From Runella slithyformis DSM 19594 (GTDB lineage Bacteria > Bacteroidota > Bacteroidia > Cytophagales > Spirosomataceae), in contig NC_015703.1 in assembly GCF_000218895.1 (NCBI RefSeq), forward strand, positions 2,679,001 to 2,743,000: DNA of 64,000 bases, in the 5' to 3' direction. The notes under the pieces are model-generated. The model ran no database searches. It had not been told where the DNA came from and saw only the letters and a list, made by a program, of their open reading frames with translations. Of this stretch, positions 8,347 to 17,250 are shown in pieces (position 1 is the first letter of the stretch; the number at the start of each line of letters is the position of its first letter). The position numbers and the translations under genes are program-made.

Positions 8347-9834
8347 TTATCCCAGTTTTTTGCCCAGCAACTGATTGACCACTTTCGGGTCGGCGCTGCC
8401 TTTTGATTTTTTCATGACCTCGCCCACAAAAAGGCCCATCAGGCCTTTTTTGCCTTTTTTAAATTCCTGTACCTTGTCCGCCATTGCGCTCAATACTTCA
8501 TCCACAATGCCTTCCAAAGCAACGGCGTTGCTGTTTTGCAACCAATTATTTTGTTGGGCTGCTTCCAATGGATTTTGCGTTGGATTTTCGAGCAAAAGGG
8601 GCAAGAGCTTTTGCGAAGCGGTCGTATGACTTACCTGATTACTTTCCACCAACTTGATCACTTCCGCCAACTGAGCGGGAGAAAGCGGGAATCGGTCGGC
8701 TGTAGCCTCAGCATTTTCATTCAGGTAGGTTTTTACCGGGCCCAGTACCCAATTGGCAGCGACTTGGTAATTTCCGGTGGCAGCGCCTAACTGTTCGAAA
8801 TATAAGGCCACATCCTTGGTATCGGTCAGCGTGGTCGCGTGGCCTGCTGACAATCCATATTTCGTGGTGAATTTCTCAAATAGCTGACGGGGCAACGGCG
8901 GCATTTCGTCCCGGATTTTGGCCATCCATTCGTCTGAAATAAATACCGGGGCCAGATCAGGTTCGGGAAAATATCGGTAATCGTTCATGGTTTCCTTCAC
9001 CCGCATTCCGGAGGTTTCGCCCGTTTCGGGGTCAAACATGCGCGTTTCCTGCAAGATGGTTTCTCCGTTCTCCACCATTTCTACCTGCCGGCGGAATTCC
9101 GTTTCTACGGCTTTCATCACGTTTCGGATGGAGTTCATGTTTTTGACTTCCACCTTTGTACCCAATGTCTGTGCACCTTTCAGACGTACGGAAACGTTGA
9201 GGTCACAGCGTAGCGAGCCTTCTTCCATGTTGCCGTCGCAAATATCAATGAACCGAACCAACTGCCGGACGGCTGTCAGAAATGCCCCGGCTTCTTCGGC
9301 CGATCCAAGGCAAGGATCGGTCACCATTTCGATGAGCGGCGTGCCGGCGCGGTTATAATCCAGGAGAGTATCGGTCAATGCCCCGTCGTGGACCGACTTG
9401 CCGGCGTCTTCTTCCAGGTGGATATGGTGAATCTGCACGGCTTTTTCAACCGTTTTACCGCTCTTATCTTTGAACGTCACGGGAATTTGGCCGCCCACAC
9501 AGATCGGAAATTTATCCTGCGAAAGCTGATAGCCTTTGGGAAGGTCGGGATAAAAATAGTTTTTGCGGTCAAAAATCGTATTCCGGGTAATGGAACAGCC
9601 GCAGGCCAAGCCCATCCGCACGGCATACTCAACGGCTTTTTTGTTCAGCTTCGGTAAAGTGCCCGGATGCGCCAGCGTGATCACGCTGATGTTGGTATTG
9701 GGCTCACTGCCGAATTGATTGGCATCGGACGCAAAAATTTTGGTGTGGGTCTGTAATTGGCAGTGTACTTCCAGGCCAATCACAATTTCGTATTTGGCAA
9801 GTACTTCGGGCGATAGGGTGAGTGTCTCGGTCAT
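8347..9834 (-). CDS. gatB: Asp-tRNA(Asn)/Glu-tRNA(Gln) amidotransferase subunit B
   Basis: 495 residues, normal for GatB. The N-terminus has YEIVIGLEVHCQLQT, then DRKNYFYPDLPKGYQLSQ and HLEEDAGK, followed by the GatB/YqeY tail. GatB binds the misacylated tRNA and activates its acyl group with ATP, while GatA supplies ammonia; gatA and gatC are not in this window. The ATG overlaps the stop of a small upstream reading frame (ATGA at 9831-9834), which suggests translational coupling. The 3' end faces hemH. Confidence 0.97.
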   Translation of the reverse strand: MTETLTLSPEVLAKYEIVIGLEVHCQLQTHTKIFASDANQFGSEPNTNISVITLAHPGTLPKLNKKAVEYAVRMGLACGCSITRNTIFDRKNYFYPDLPKGYQLSQDKFPICVGGQIPVTFKDKSGKTVEKAVQIHHIHLEEDAGKSVHDGALTDTLLDYNRAGTPLIEMVTDPCLGSAEEAGAFLTAVRQLVRFIDICDGNMEEGSLRCDLNVSVRLKGAQTLGTKVEVKNMNSIRNVMKAVETEFRRQVEMVENGETILQETRMFDPETGETSGMRVKETMNDYRYFPEPDLAPVFISDEWMAKIRDEMPPLPRQLFEKFTTKYGLSAGHATTLTDTKDVALYFEQLGAATGNYQVAANWVLGPVKTYLNENAEATADRFPLSPAQLAEVIKLVESNQVSHTTASQKLLPLLLENPTQNPLEAAQQNNWLQNSNAVALEGIVDEVLSAMADKVQEFKKGKKGLMGLFVGEVMKKSKGSADPKVVNQLLGKKLG

Positions 9835-9966
9835 TTATCTTCGGTATATCCTCCCGTCACTTTACGGAAAGCATCAATAATTTCAACAAAATAAGGATTT
9901 TCAAGGTGCAAAATCAGCGCGTTCAAGTAAACTATAACTGCCTCAGTAATTCGCTGATTTTCGGGT
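9832..9966 (-). CDS. Short reading frame coupled to gatB (possible C-terminal half of a small protein)
   Basis: Downstream of the 51-aa frame, and in a different frame, the minus strand reads about 44 codons without a stop (…ITEAVIVYLNALILHLENP…, ending VTGGYTEDK) and terminates with a TGA that overlaps the gatB ATG. The composition looks protein-like. There is no ATG, so it is either translated from a rare start, reached by frameshift from the preceding 51-aa frame, or the tail of a gene broken by an indel. I do not recognise it. Confidence 0.3.
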
Positions 9967-10087
9967 TATTTCGAATATCTTCATCCATTTTTTTCTCCAA
10001 TTCTTTTTTGCTGGCCAACAGTCTCTTGGCCCAAGCGACTGCCCGCTCCTGACGGATTTGCTCCTCGGTTTTCGCGATCGTTTCCAT
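9932..10087 (-). CDS. Small charged helical protein, hypothetical
   Basis: 51 residues starting METIAKTEEQ, very rich in Glu, Lys and Arg, and predicted to be a single long amphipathic helix. A longer open frame reaches 10192, but its extra N-terminus runs through promoter-like sequence and is probably not translated. It overlaps a second short frame that is coupled to gatB. The two may be halves of one protein of about 85 residues. The function is unknown. Confidence 0.4.
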   Translation of the reverse strand: METIAKTEEQIRQERAVAWAKRLLASKKELEKKMDEDIRNNPKISELLRQL

Positions 10088-10145
10088 TGTCTTTAATTTT
10101 TTACAAAGATAACCATTCTGCGTATAAAAATTTTTAATAGTATGC

Positions 10146-10176
10146 TTGCATACTATTTTTGTTTCTCCTAATTTTG
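10146..10176 (+). promoter_or_regulatory. Promoter TTG-N20-TAATTTTG for the acyl-CoA dehydrogenase gene
   Basis: TTG at 10146-10148 and TAATTTTG at 10169-10176, separated by 20 bp. This matches the Bacteroidota consensus TTG-N(17-23)-TAnnTTTG. The ATG is at 10213. Confidence 0.65.
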
Positions 10177-10212
10177 TACGTAAGCAGAACACTCACAAAA
10201 TTCCTAAAGACC

Positions 10213-12024
10213 ATGACAGCAGTAGAAAATCGTGCCGGTATTAAAGGAGGCGAATTCCTAATCAAAGACACTGAAGCATCACAAGTATTTATTCCTGAAG
10301 AGTTTACGGAAGAGCAATTGATGATTGCGCAGTCGTGCCGTGACTTTTTGGCCACCGAAATATGGCCGAGGGTAGAAGAAATTGACGTAGCTAAATCGCC
10401 CGAATTGATGTCATCATTGATGGACAAAGCCGGTGAGTTAGGATTGTTAGGTACGGCAGTACCGGAAGAATACGGCGGTTTTGGGATGAGTTTTAATACC
10501 TCCATGCTCGTTGCGGAAGCCACGGGTGCCGGCAATTCATTCTCGGTAGCCCTTTCAGCCCATACGGGCATCGGGACATTGCCTATTTTATACTACGGAA
10601 ACGAAGACCAGAAATTAAAGTACCTGCCCAAACTTGCTTCGGGTGAATGGAAAGCCGCCTATTGCCTTACCGAGCCTGATTCGGGTTCAGATGCCAATTC
10701 GGGCAAGACCAAAGCGGTATTGAGCGAAGACGGCAAAAGCTATGTCCTGAACGGGCAGAAAATGTGGATAACCAACGGCGGATTTGCCGATGTATTCATT
10801 GTTTTTGCCAAGATAGACGAAGGCGGAAAGACCGATAAGAACCTGACGGCTTTTATCGTAGAAAAAACCTATGGCGGCATCACGATGAACGAGCCCGAAC
10901 ACAAAATGGGTATCAAAGGCTCGGATACGCGCCAGATTTTCTTTAATGACTGCCATGTACCGGTTGAAAATATGCTTTCCGATCGCGGAAACGGGTTCAA
11001 GATCGCGGTGAATATCCTTAACATCGGTCGGATCAAATTGGCCGTAGCAGCGGTGGGCGGTGCCAAGCAGGTGACTACGCAGGCCATTCAATACGCCAAC
11101 GAGCGTAAACAATTCGGGATTGCCATCAGTAGTTTTGGCGCGATCAAGTATAAATTGGCCGAAATGGCCGTGAAGCTGTACGCCTCAGAATCAGCTTCTT
11201 ATCGGGCGGGTCAAAACATTGACGATGCCATCACTGATCTGAAAGAAAAAGGATTGTCGGATGCCGAAGCCAAACTCAAAGCCCTGGAGCAATTTGCCAT
11301 TGAATGCGCCATGATGAAAGTCCACGGCTCAGAAGTGCTTGATTATGTGGTAGATGAAGGGGTACAAGTGTATGGAGGTATGGGTTATTCGGCCGATGCG
11401 CCCATGGACCGAGCGTACCGCGATGCCCGTATCAACCGAATTTTTGAAGGCACCAACGAAATAAACCGTATGCTGACGGTTGATATGCTGCTCAAACGTG
11501 CCATGAAGGGAGAGATCGACCTGATGGGGCCTGCCATGGCAGTAGGCAAAGAAATCATGTCTATTCCTGATTTCAGCGTGAGCGACGACGAAACACCGTT
11601 TGCGGCGGAAAAGAAAGTGATCAAAAATCTGAAAAAGGCCGCCCTGATGGTAGCGGGTGCCGCCGTTCAGAAATTTATGATGAAACTTTCGGAGGAGCAG
11701 GAAATCCTGATGAACGTGGCGGATATGGCCATTGAACTATATGCCGCCGAATCGGCCATTCTGCGGACCGAAAAACTTATCGGTATTCGAGGAGAAGCCG
11801 CCTGTGCATTACAGAAAGACCTGGCCCTGTGCTACCTGCACGAAGCTGTTGAAAAAGTGAACAGTGCCGGAAAAGCCGCGATTATGGGTTTTGCCGAAGG
11901 CGATGAACTGCGGGTGATGCTGATGGGTTTGAAACGGTTCACCAAAATTGAGCCCATGAACACCAAAAATGCCCGTCGTCGCATTGCTGATGCGATGATT
12001 GCTGAAAATAAATATGTATTCTGA
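10213..12024 (+). CDS. Acyl-CoA dehydrogenase family protein
   Basis: 603 residues from the ATG at 10213; the upstream in-frame start at 10159 lies inside the promoter. Acyl-CoA dehydrogenase N, middle and C domains occupy about 40-420. Motifs: CLTEPDSGSDANSGKT (FAD/substrate region), WITNGGFADVF, VYGGMGYSADAPMDRAYRD, and RIFEGTNEI, whose Glu is the expected catalytic base. The C-terminal 170 residues form an additional helical domain, as in very-long-chain type enzymes. It oxidises acyl-CoA to enoyl-CoA in beta-oxidation. Chain length cannot be decided. A hairpin terminator follows. Confidence 0.93.
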   Translation: MTAVENRAGIKGGEFLIKDTEASQVFIPEEFTEEQLMIAQSCRDFLATEIWPRVEEIDVAKSPELMSSLMDKAGELGLLGTAVPEEYGGFGMSFNTSMLVAEATGAGNSFSVALSAHTGIGTLPILYYGNEDQKLKYLPKLASGEWKAAYCLTEPDSGSDANSGKTKAVLSEDGKSYVLNGQKMWITNGGFADVFIVFAKIDEGGKTDKNLTAFIVEKTYGGITMNEPEHKMGIKGSDTRQIFFNDCHVPVENMLSDRGNGFKIAVNILNIGRIKLAVAAVGGAKQVTTQAIQYANERKQFGIAISSFGAIKYKLAEMAVKLYASESASYRAGQNIDDAITDLKEKGLSDAEAKLKALEQFAIECAMMKVHGSEVLDYVVDEGVQVYGGMGYSADAPMDRAYRDARINRIFEGTNEINRMLTVDMLLKRAMKGEIDLMGPAMAVGKEIMSIPDFSVSDDETPFAAEKKVIKNLKKAALMVAGAAVQKFMMKLSEEQEILMNVADMAIELYAAESAILRTEKLIGIRGEAACALQKDLALCYLHEAVEKVNSAGKAAIMGFAEGDELRVMLMGLKRFTKIEPMNTKNARRRIADAMIAENKYVF

Positions 12025-12032
12025 AAATCAGT

Positions 12033-12074
12033 TTATTCAAACCGTCAAAAAGCATTATTTGACGGTTTGAATAA
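12033..12074. terminator. Bidirectional hairpin terminator
   Basis: Perfect 17-bp stem (TTATTCAAACCGTCAAA and its complement) with an 8-base loop. The right arm encodes the last codons of the convergent minus-strand gene, so both genes share one terminator. Confidence 0.9.
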
Positions 12075-13659
12075 CAATGATTCCTTTAGCGCCTCTGGCA
12101 CCGTAGGCGGTGCCGTTGCCGTATTTGACCACGCCGATTTTTTTGATCTGCCGCACCGTCAATGAATGGAGGGCTTCCATGACAAATGCGGAATCATCTG
12201 AAAACTGCCCGTCTATGTCTAAGGCCGGGGTACTGTCGCCTGAGCCATCTAAGTTGGTGTTATTCCCTAAAAAAGCAATGGAGTAGTCGGAGCCGTTAAA
12301 CGTTACTTTCAGGCCCGGAATGCGGCGTAATAAATCAAAAACGGTTCCGGTATTGTCTCTCTCCTTGATTTTTACTTCGTAATCAAGGTTCACGAGGGTT
12401 GGCCTTTCTTCCACTTTAAGGGATTCTTTCCGCTGATAGCCTACGCCCTGCGCTACTGTCGCGGCCATCATGGATTCGCGAAGAGATAATTGTATTCGTT
12501 GTGCGGCAAAGTTGATCGGAAGCGCTTGACTTTTCAAAGCAATGGGCCGGAGTGTGACCAACGAATCAACGGGCGGGGCATCAGCGGGGATATAATCATT
12601 GGGAAGCAGGTTGGCAAACCCCTCCTGTCCCCAAAAATCATCCATAACCATGCCGTTTGGGGCGCTTATCCAACCATTTTCGTTAAAACTCAGGTATCTG
12701 TTAGGTAAAAGCAAACGTGAATATTTATACGGTCGGTCAACAAACAACGATTTGGCATCGAACCGTTGTAAGGCAAAAATGAAAAGCATCCGGTCGGAGT
12801 GCAGGATGTACTGCTCTGTTTCTGGGTTCCAAAAACAGATATCCTGCGCCGAAATCTCTTTAAAATTTCCATCGAGGATTTCCTGAGAAAGTAAAATGCG
12901 GTGAAGAAATACCTCGCTGACCCGACGGGCGGTATACAACTCAAATCCGTTCTCCTTGGTTTGATTTTGGGTCAGCGAAACCAGAAAGTTTCGAAATGAA
13001 TTGCGGTAGGCAAGTTCACGATTTCGTTGCTGCCTTTTTTGTATTTTCTCGTCTTCGGGAGGAATTTCCTGAAAGAATTTGTTGCCGGCAAAAAACGTCT
13101 TTTCGCCATCGGACTCAAACGAATCCATGTGAAACATGATTTTGAAGCCTAAGGCGCTGTTTTGCAGGATGATAGGCTCTGTAGCCGTGGCAATCACCTG
13201 CTTGCGAACGTTGTCGTACGACAAACGCACGGCTTCCGGATTGAGAATGAGGCAATTTTTTGTGAAAGGAGATTCGCCCTTGAGCCCGTTGGCAAAGATC
13301 TGCCAGCGTTTTTTCCACTCTTTGTCCATTTTGCCCCTGACCCTCACTTCCGAGAGCACGTTGGACGAAATAAGCTGAAAGTTGCACGTCCGGTTTTTTC
13401 CGCTTTCCCGTTCAATGATTGTTTTGGCCGATTTGTAACCGATAAACGAGGCCGCTAATTCCACTTTCCTGAACCGGGAAGGAATGCTGAGCGAATAATG
13501 TCCCTTATCATCGGCGGTTGTAACGATGGACGTATTGTTGACGTACACACTCGCAAACGGAATGGGTGTCTGACTGTTTTCAACGACTCTTCCCGAGATA
13601 ACCCAGGTTTGCGCAAATGAACAAAAAGGAATAAAAAGCAGAAAAAGGAGCGGTTTCAT
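12055..13659 (-). CDS. Secreted CarboxypepD_reg-like protein with C-terminal TonB-plug-like domain, no barrel
   Basis: 534 residues. A signal peptide (about 1-16) is followed by a CarboxypepD_reg-like domain (VISGRVVENSQTPIPFASVYV..., residues 19-100). A central region of about 300 residues contains a long QxRNRE basic helix. The C-terminus has VFDLLRRIPGLKVTF...YGARGAKGIIVI, the hallmark of a TonB-receptor plug. The beta-barrel that would follow in a SusC-like receptor is absent: the stop comes directly after the plug. It may be a periplasmic or outer-membrane partner protein. It follows purN by 48 bp and may share its transcript. Confidence 0.75.
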   Translation of the reverse strand: MKPLLFLLFIPFCSFAQTWVISGRVVENSQTPIPFASVYVNNTSIVTTADDKGHYSLSIPSRFRKVELAASFIGYKSAKTIIERESGKNRTCNFQLISSNVLSEVRVRGKMDKEWKKRWQIFANGLKGESPFTKNCLILNPEAVRLSYDNVRKQVIATATEPIILQNSALGFKIMFHMDSFESDGEKTFFAGNKFFQEIPPEDEKIQKRQQRNRELAYRNSFRNFLVSLTQNQTKENGFELYTARRVSEVFLHRILLSQEILDGNFKEISAQDICFWNPETEQYILHSDRMLFIFALQRFDAKSLFVDRPYKYSRLLLPNRYLSFNENGWISAPNGMVMDDFWGQEGFANLLPNDYIPADAPPVDSLVTLRPIALKSQALPINFAAQRIQLSLRESMMAATVAQGVGYQRKESLKVEERPTLVNLDYEVKIKERDNTGTVFDLLRRIPGLKVTFNGSDYSIAFLGNNTNLDGSGDSTPALDIDGQFSDDSAFVMEALHSLTVRQIKKIGVVKYGNGTAYGARGAKGIIVIQTVK

Positions 13660-13707
13660 GACAGGCTGCCAAAGGCTTTGATACCCAAAGTACCTACTGC
13701 CTGATTT

Positions 13708-14289
13708 TTAACCGTTTAACGCATTTAATAACTTTTCTACCACTGCCGGATAATGTTGATGTTCCAGCACCTGTACCTTGCGCGCTACGTCGTCCGGTGT
13801 ATCTTCGGGGGTTACCGGGCAAGTAGCCTGAAAGATAATGTCGCCTTCGTCGTACCGCTCATTGACAAAATGAATGGAAATACCCGACGCTGACTCCTGA
13901 GCGGCCACCACGGCTTCGTGGACAAAGTGCCCGTACATTCCTTTGCCGCCGTATTTGGGCAATAAGGCCGGATGAATATTCACGATTTTATTGGGAAATG
14001 CCCGGACCATGGCTTCGGGGACCAGCATCATAAAACCCGCTAAGACGATCAGGTCAATGCGCTCGTTTTGGAGGATTTCAATGACTTTAGGGGTATCGTA
14101 AAAGGTTTTTCGGTCAAACAGAACAACGGGAATATGCAGCCGCCGCGCCCGGGTAATGACACCCGCCTGCGGGTTATTGGACAGGATGAGCGTAATGTCA
14201 ATATCCGTGCGATTGGCAAAGTATTCGGCGATCTTTTCGGCATTTGAGCCGGAGCCTGAAGCAAAAACAGCAACGCGTTTTGGGGGCAT
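13708..14289 (-). CDS. purN: Phosphoribosylglycinamide formyltransferase
   Basis: 193 residues, the normal size for PurN. Motifs: VFASGSGSNAEKI (phosphate loop), ILSNNPQAGV, LAGFMMLVP, and NIHPALLPKYGGKGMYGHFVHE with the catalytic Asn and His; the conserved Asp lies in YDEGDII. It transfers formate from 10-formyl-THF to GAR in purine synthesis. A TAACTTTG box lies 32 bp upstream. No other pur genes adjoin it, though a PurF-like gene lies 6 kb away. Confidence 0.95.
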   Translation of the reverse strand: MPPKRVAVFASGSGSNAEKIAEYFANRTDIDITLILSNNPQAGVITRARRLHIPVVLFDRKTFYDTPKVIEILQNERIDLIVLAGFMMLVPEAMVRAFPNKIVNIHPALLPKYGGKGMYGHFVHEAVVAAQESASGISIHFVNERYDEGDIIFQATCPVTPEDTPDDVARKVQVLEHQHYPAVVEKLLNALNG

Positions 14290-14320
14290 CGGAAGAGGAA
14301 TGATTGTTGGTTGATGGACG

Positions 14321-14328
14321 CAAAGTTA
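14321..14328 (-). promoter_or_regulatory. -7 box TAACTTTG of purN
   Basis: Minus-strand TAACTTTG, 32 bp before the purN ATG. The same octamer precedes several other genes in this window. Confidence 0.55.
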
Positions 14329-14423
14329 GCTTTTTGTCAAAGCCAATGCGTTATAATTTACCGAAAACGCATAATTTCGCTTCCTTATAGAAGGCTTCTC
14401 AAGTCCGGGTAACCCCGTAAAAA

Positions 14424-14438
14424 AGACTTGCAAAGTCT
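14424..14438. repeat. 15-bp palindrome AGACTT-GCA-AAGTCT
   Basis: Perfect dyad in the leader of the following acyltransferase gene, 25 bp before its ATG. It could be an operator or part of a dispersed intergenic repeat. Confidence 0.4.
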
Positions 14439-14462
14439 GTACCTGACTCAAACTCTACCCTT

Positions 14463-15647
14463 ATGCAACTCCTCGAAGTAGGCCAAGACCCTCAACGTCA
14501 ACGAGAATTTCTGATGCTGCCCGTACGCCTTTACAAAGGTAATCCCTATTGGATCCGCCCCCTCGACAAAGACGTGGAAGATACATTTAACCCCCAAAAG
14601 AATAAGAATTTTAAGGACGGAGAATGTATTCGATGGATTGCCGTGGACGAGGCAGGGCAGACGGTTGGGCGAGTGGCGGCGTTTGTGAACCGAAATACGG
14701 TCATGAAAGGCAACGAACAGCCCACGGGTGGCATGGGCTTTTTTGAATGTATTGAAGATGAAAAAGCGGCGTTTGTGTTGTTTGATGCCTGCAAAAAATG
14801 GTTGGCGGAGCGGGGAATGGAAGCCATGGACGGCCCCATCAACTTCGGCGAGCGCGACCGATTTTGGGGTGTGCTCATCAACGGATTTGACAAAGAGCCG
14901 CTCTATGGTATGGGCTATCATTTTCCCTACTATAAGACCTTTTTTGAGGCGTATGGTTTTCAAACGTATTTTGAGCAGTTGACCTTCTTTTTGCTGATGC
15001 CAAAGGACCGATTTATGGAGCGCGTCAACCGCGTTTTCTTTGAACGGGCCGAGCGGATCCTGACCATGAAAAACTACGAATTCAGGCACATTGATAAAAA
15101 GCAACTGGACAAATACGCCGAAGATTTTCGAATTGTGTACAACAAAGCCTGGGCAAAAAACTTGGGTGCGGAAGATATGACCCCCGATAAAGCGCGGGCA
15201 ATCATGCAGCGAATGAAGCCGATCCTGGACGAAGAGTTGATGTGGTTTGGATATTATAACGGTGAGCCAATTGCGTTTTTTATCATGCTTCCCGAGCTGA
15301 ATCAAATCTTCAAATACGTCAACGGAAAGCTGGATTTAATAGGCAAAATCAAATTTCTGTACCATAAACTCATGAAAACCAACCACAAAGCGTTTGGGGT
15401 GATTTTTGGCGTAGTGCCTGAATTTCAGGGTCGTGGGGTAGAATCAGCCATTGCATTGTCGGCGTCCAAAGTGGCTTGGCGTCCCAACTATCAATATACC
15501 GAGTTGGAAATGAACTGGATCGGCGATTTTAATCCCAAAATGATTCGTTTTGTGGAATTATTGGGCGGTACTCCTCACAAGGTACACGCTACATACCGTT
15601 ATCTGTTTGACCGAACCAAAGAATTCAAACGGCATCCTGCCATTTAA
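14463..15647 (+). CDS. GNAT-superfamily-like protein
   Basis: 394 residues, cytoplasmic, no signal peptide. The C-terminal half contains FGVIFGVVPEFQGRGVESAIAL (about 305-326), which matches the acetyl-CoA-binding V-x-P-x-(Q/R)-G-x-G motif of GNAT acetyltransferases. The N-terminal half (DGPINFGERDRFWG near 125, then YHFPYYKTFFEAYGF) resembles the paired GNAT-like fold of YghO-type hypothetical proteins. It probably transfers an acyl group to a small molecule, substrate unknown. It stands alone between purN (divergent) and a small minus-strand frame. Confidence 0.7.
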   Translation: MQLLEVGQDPQRQREFLMLPVRLYKGNPYWIRPLDKDVEDTFNPQKNKNFKDGECIRWIAVDEAGQTVGRVAAFVNRNTVMKGNEQPTGGMGFFECIEDEKAAFVLFDACKKWLAERGMEAMDGPINFGERDRFWGVLINGFDKEPLYGMGYHFPYYKTFFEAYGFQTYFEQLTFFLLMPKDRFMERVNRVFFERAERILTMKNYEFRHIDKKQLDKYAEDFRIVYNKAWAKNLGAEDMTPDKARAIMQRMKPILDEELMWFGYYNGEPIAFFIMLPELNQIFKYVNGKLDLIGKIKFLYHKLMKTNHKAFGVIFGVVPEFQGRGVESAIALSASKVAWRPNYQYTELEMNWIGDFNPKMIRFVELLGGTPHKVHATYRYLFDRTKEFKRHPAI

Positions 15648-15648
15648 A

Positions 15649-15840
15649 TTACCGGCGGTTGAGCAATCCGCCCTTGCGGCTCTGTTCGAAAGCGTCTTTG
15701 AAAATACGCGAACGGGCCGTGGCGGCAAACAGTGTTGAAAAAGCACTAAAAAAGCCCCGGTCAAAAACCTTGCGTTGAAGGGTTTGGGTGAAGAGTTCGG
15801 AGAGTGTTTCGATCATTTCATGGCCTTTATACGTTTCCAT
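15649..15840 (-). CDS. Small hypothetical protein, antisense to a neighbouring leader
   Basis: 63 residues from METYKGHEMIETL, or 55 from the second Met at 15816. Basic and hydrophobic, ending GGLLNRR. It fills the gap between two plus-strand genes on the opposite strand without touching the coding part of either when the hydrolase starts at 15881. No family is recognised. It may be real or a chance frame. Confidence 0.35.
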   Translation of the reverse strand: METYKGHEMIETLSELFTQTLQRKVFDRGFFSAFSTLFAATARSRIFKDAFEQSRKGGLLNRR

Positions 15841-15880
15841 TTTACAGTTATCCATACATTTTTTACAACCTTCCTTTCCC

Positions 15881-17248
15881 ATGAAAACAGTCATTCTTTA
15901 CAGCCTGTGCTTTTGTGCCGCTTTCCGAGTGTTCGGTCAAACTTATTATGAGGGAACCATCGGGCCGTTGAAGTTTGGCCTGAAAATCCAAAAAGAGGCG
16001 CAAGCGGCGGCTCTATACATCCCCGAGCAGGGGTTGTTTGAGTATGTTCTCAAGGCGCCCGTTTTCGGAAATGACAGCCTGCGGGCGGAGTTAAAAGAAT
16101 TTGGAACGGTATTGACCGGCAAAATAGCGGCCGAAACTTTTTCGGGCCAATGGAAGCAGAACGGATTTCCTTCTCCGCTCGCTTTGAAACGCGTCGAACA
16201 ACTGTCGTTTTTGAAACGCCCGCAGATGCCTGTGGGGCCGTTTCCGTATCAGTCAGAAAATGTCCATTTTGCCAATGCCGACCGCTCCGTTCAATTTGGC
16301 GGTACGCTGACCTTTCCCAAAGGGAGGGGCAAATTTCCCGCGGTCGTTCTCATCACCGGCTCCGGGCAGCAGGACCGCGACGAAACACTGTTTGGACACA
16401 AGCCTTTTTGGGTCATTGCCGATGCATTAAGCCGAGAAGGGTTTGCCGTGCTGCGCGTTGATGATCGCGGTATCGGGGAAACCACGGGAAAATCGGGCAC
16501 GTCGGCCGATTATGCACAGGATGTCCTGGCGGCCATTGACTTTCTGAAAGCACGCAAAGAAATCAATCCTCAAAAGATCGGGTTGATGGGCCACAGTGAA
16601 GGCGGAATGATCGCCCCGATGGTGGCAGTGCAGTCAAAAGACGTGGCATTTATAGTTTCCCTAGCCGGATTGGGTGTAGGCGGACGAGAATTGTTGCTGA
16701 AGCAAAGCGATGATATTTTGGCAAAAACGGGTACCAATGCGACGTACCGGGGCCATGTACAATCGCTTAATGCTGCCCTGTATGATGCCGCCATACGGTT
16801 GCCGCTTGAAGATGATATCAAAGACAGCCTTCAAGTCGCTTTTGATCGCTGGCTCAAAGCTCAGCCTGACGCGGTATTGGGCCAAATGGGTTTTAAAAGT
16901 GAAGTTGGCAAAAAAAACGTTACTCGACAGTTTGATCAAATAGGCTCAAAATGGTACCGCTATTTTTTGAAATATGACCCACAGCCTAATTTAGCTAAAA
17001 TCAAAATCCCCGTACTGGCACTCAATGGAAGCAACGATGTGCAGGTTTCTGCCAAAGAAAACCTGGCAGGTTTTGAGAAGGGATTGACGGCGGCGGGAAA
17101 TAAAAACTTCAAAACGGTCGAATTACCCGGATTGAATCATCTCTTTCAGACATGTCAAAAATGTACCACGGCAGAGTATGGCCTGTTGGAGGAAACGTTT
17201 TCGCCGGAGGCGCTGAAACTCATCATCAATTGGCTGAAGCAACAATAA
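15881..17248 (+). CDS. Secreted alpha/beta hydrolase
   Basis: 455 residues from the ATG at 15881, which gives a clean signal peptide (KTVILYSLCFCAAFRVFG). An N-terminal beta-rich domain (20-125) precedes the alpha/beta-hydrolase fold. The nucleophile elbow GHSEGG lies near 230 (Ser), the acid is probably the Asp in LNGSNDVQV near 386, and the His is in LPGLNHLFQTC near 420. RVDDRGIGETTG supports a dienelactone-hydrolase/peptidase-like family. Probably periplasmic or outer-membrane associated. Substrate unknown: ester or peptide bond. It ends 2 bp from the convergent LysE gene. Confidence 0.85.
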   Translation: MKTVILYSLCFCAAFRVFGQTYYEGTIGPLKFGLKIQKEAQAAALYIPEQGLFEYVLKAPVFGNDSLRAELKEFGTVLTGKIAAETFSGQWKQNGFPSPLALKRVEQLSFLKRPQMPVGPFPYQSENVHFANADRSVQFGGTLTFPKGRGKFPAVVLITGSGQQDRDETLFGHKPFWVIADALSREGFAVLRVDDRGIGETTGKSGTSADYAQDVLAAIDFLKARKEINPQKIGLMGHSEGGMIAPMVAVQSKDVAFIVSLAGLGVGGRELLLKQSDDILAKTGTNATYRGHVQSLNAALYDAAIRLPLEDDIKDSLQVAFDRWLKAQPDAVLGQMGFKSEVGKKNVTRQFDQIGSKWYRYFLKYDPQPNLAKIKIPVLALNGSNDVQVSAKENLAGFEKGLTAAGNKNFKTVELPGLNHLFQTCQKCTTAEYGLLEETFSPEALKLIINWLKQQ

Positions 17249-17250
17249 GC

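Noticed and set aside
8375-9657. Several long plus-strand frames antisense to gatB
   Set aside because: Codon-pattern shadows of a conserved gene; none resembles a family.
9822-10052. 76-aa plus-strand frame over the gatB leader
   Set aside because: It lies opposite two minus-strand frames coupled to gatB and has no recognisable content.
10134-10571. 145-aa minus-strand frame opposite the acyl-CoA dehydrogenase start
   Set aside because: Shadow frame of a well-conserved gene and its promoter.
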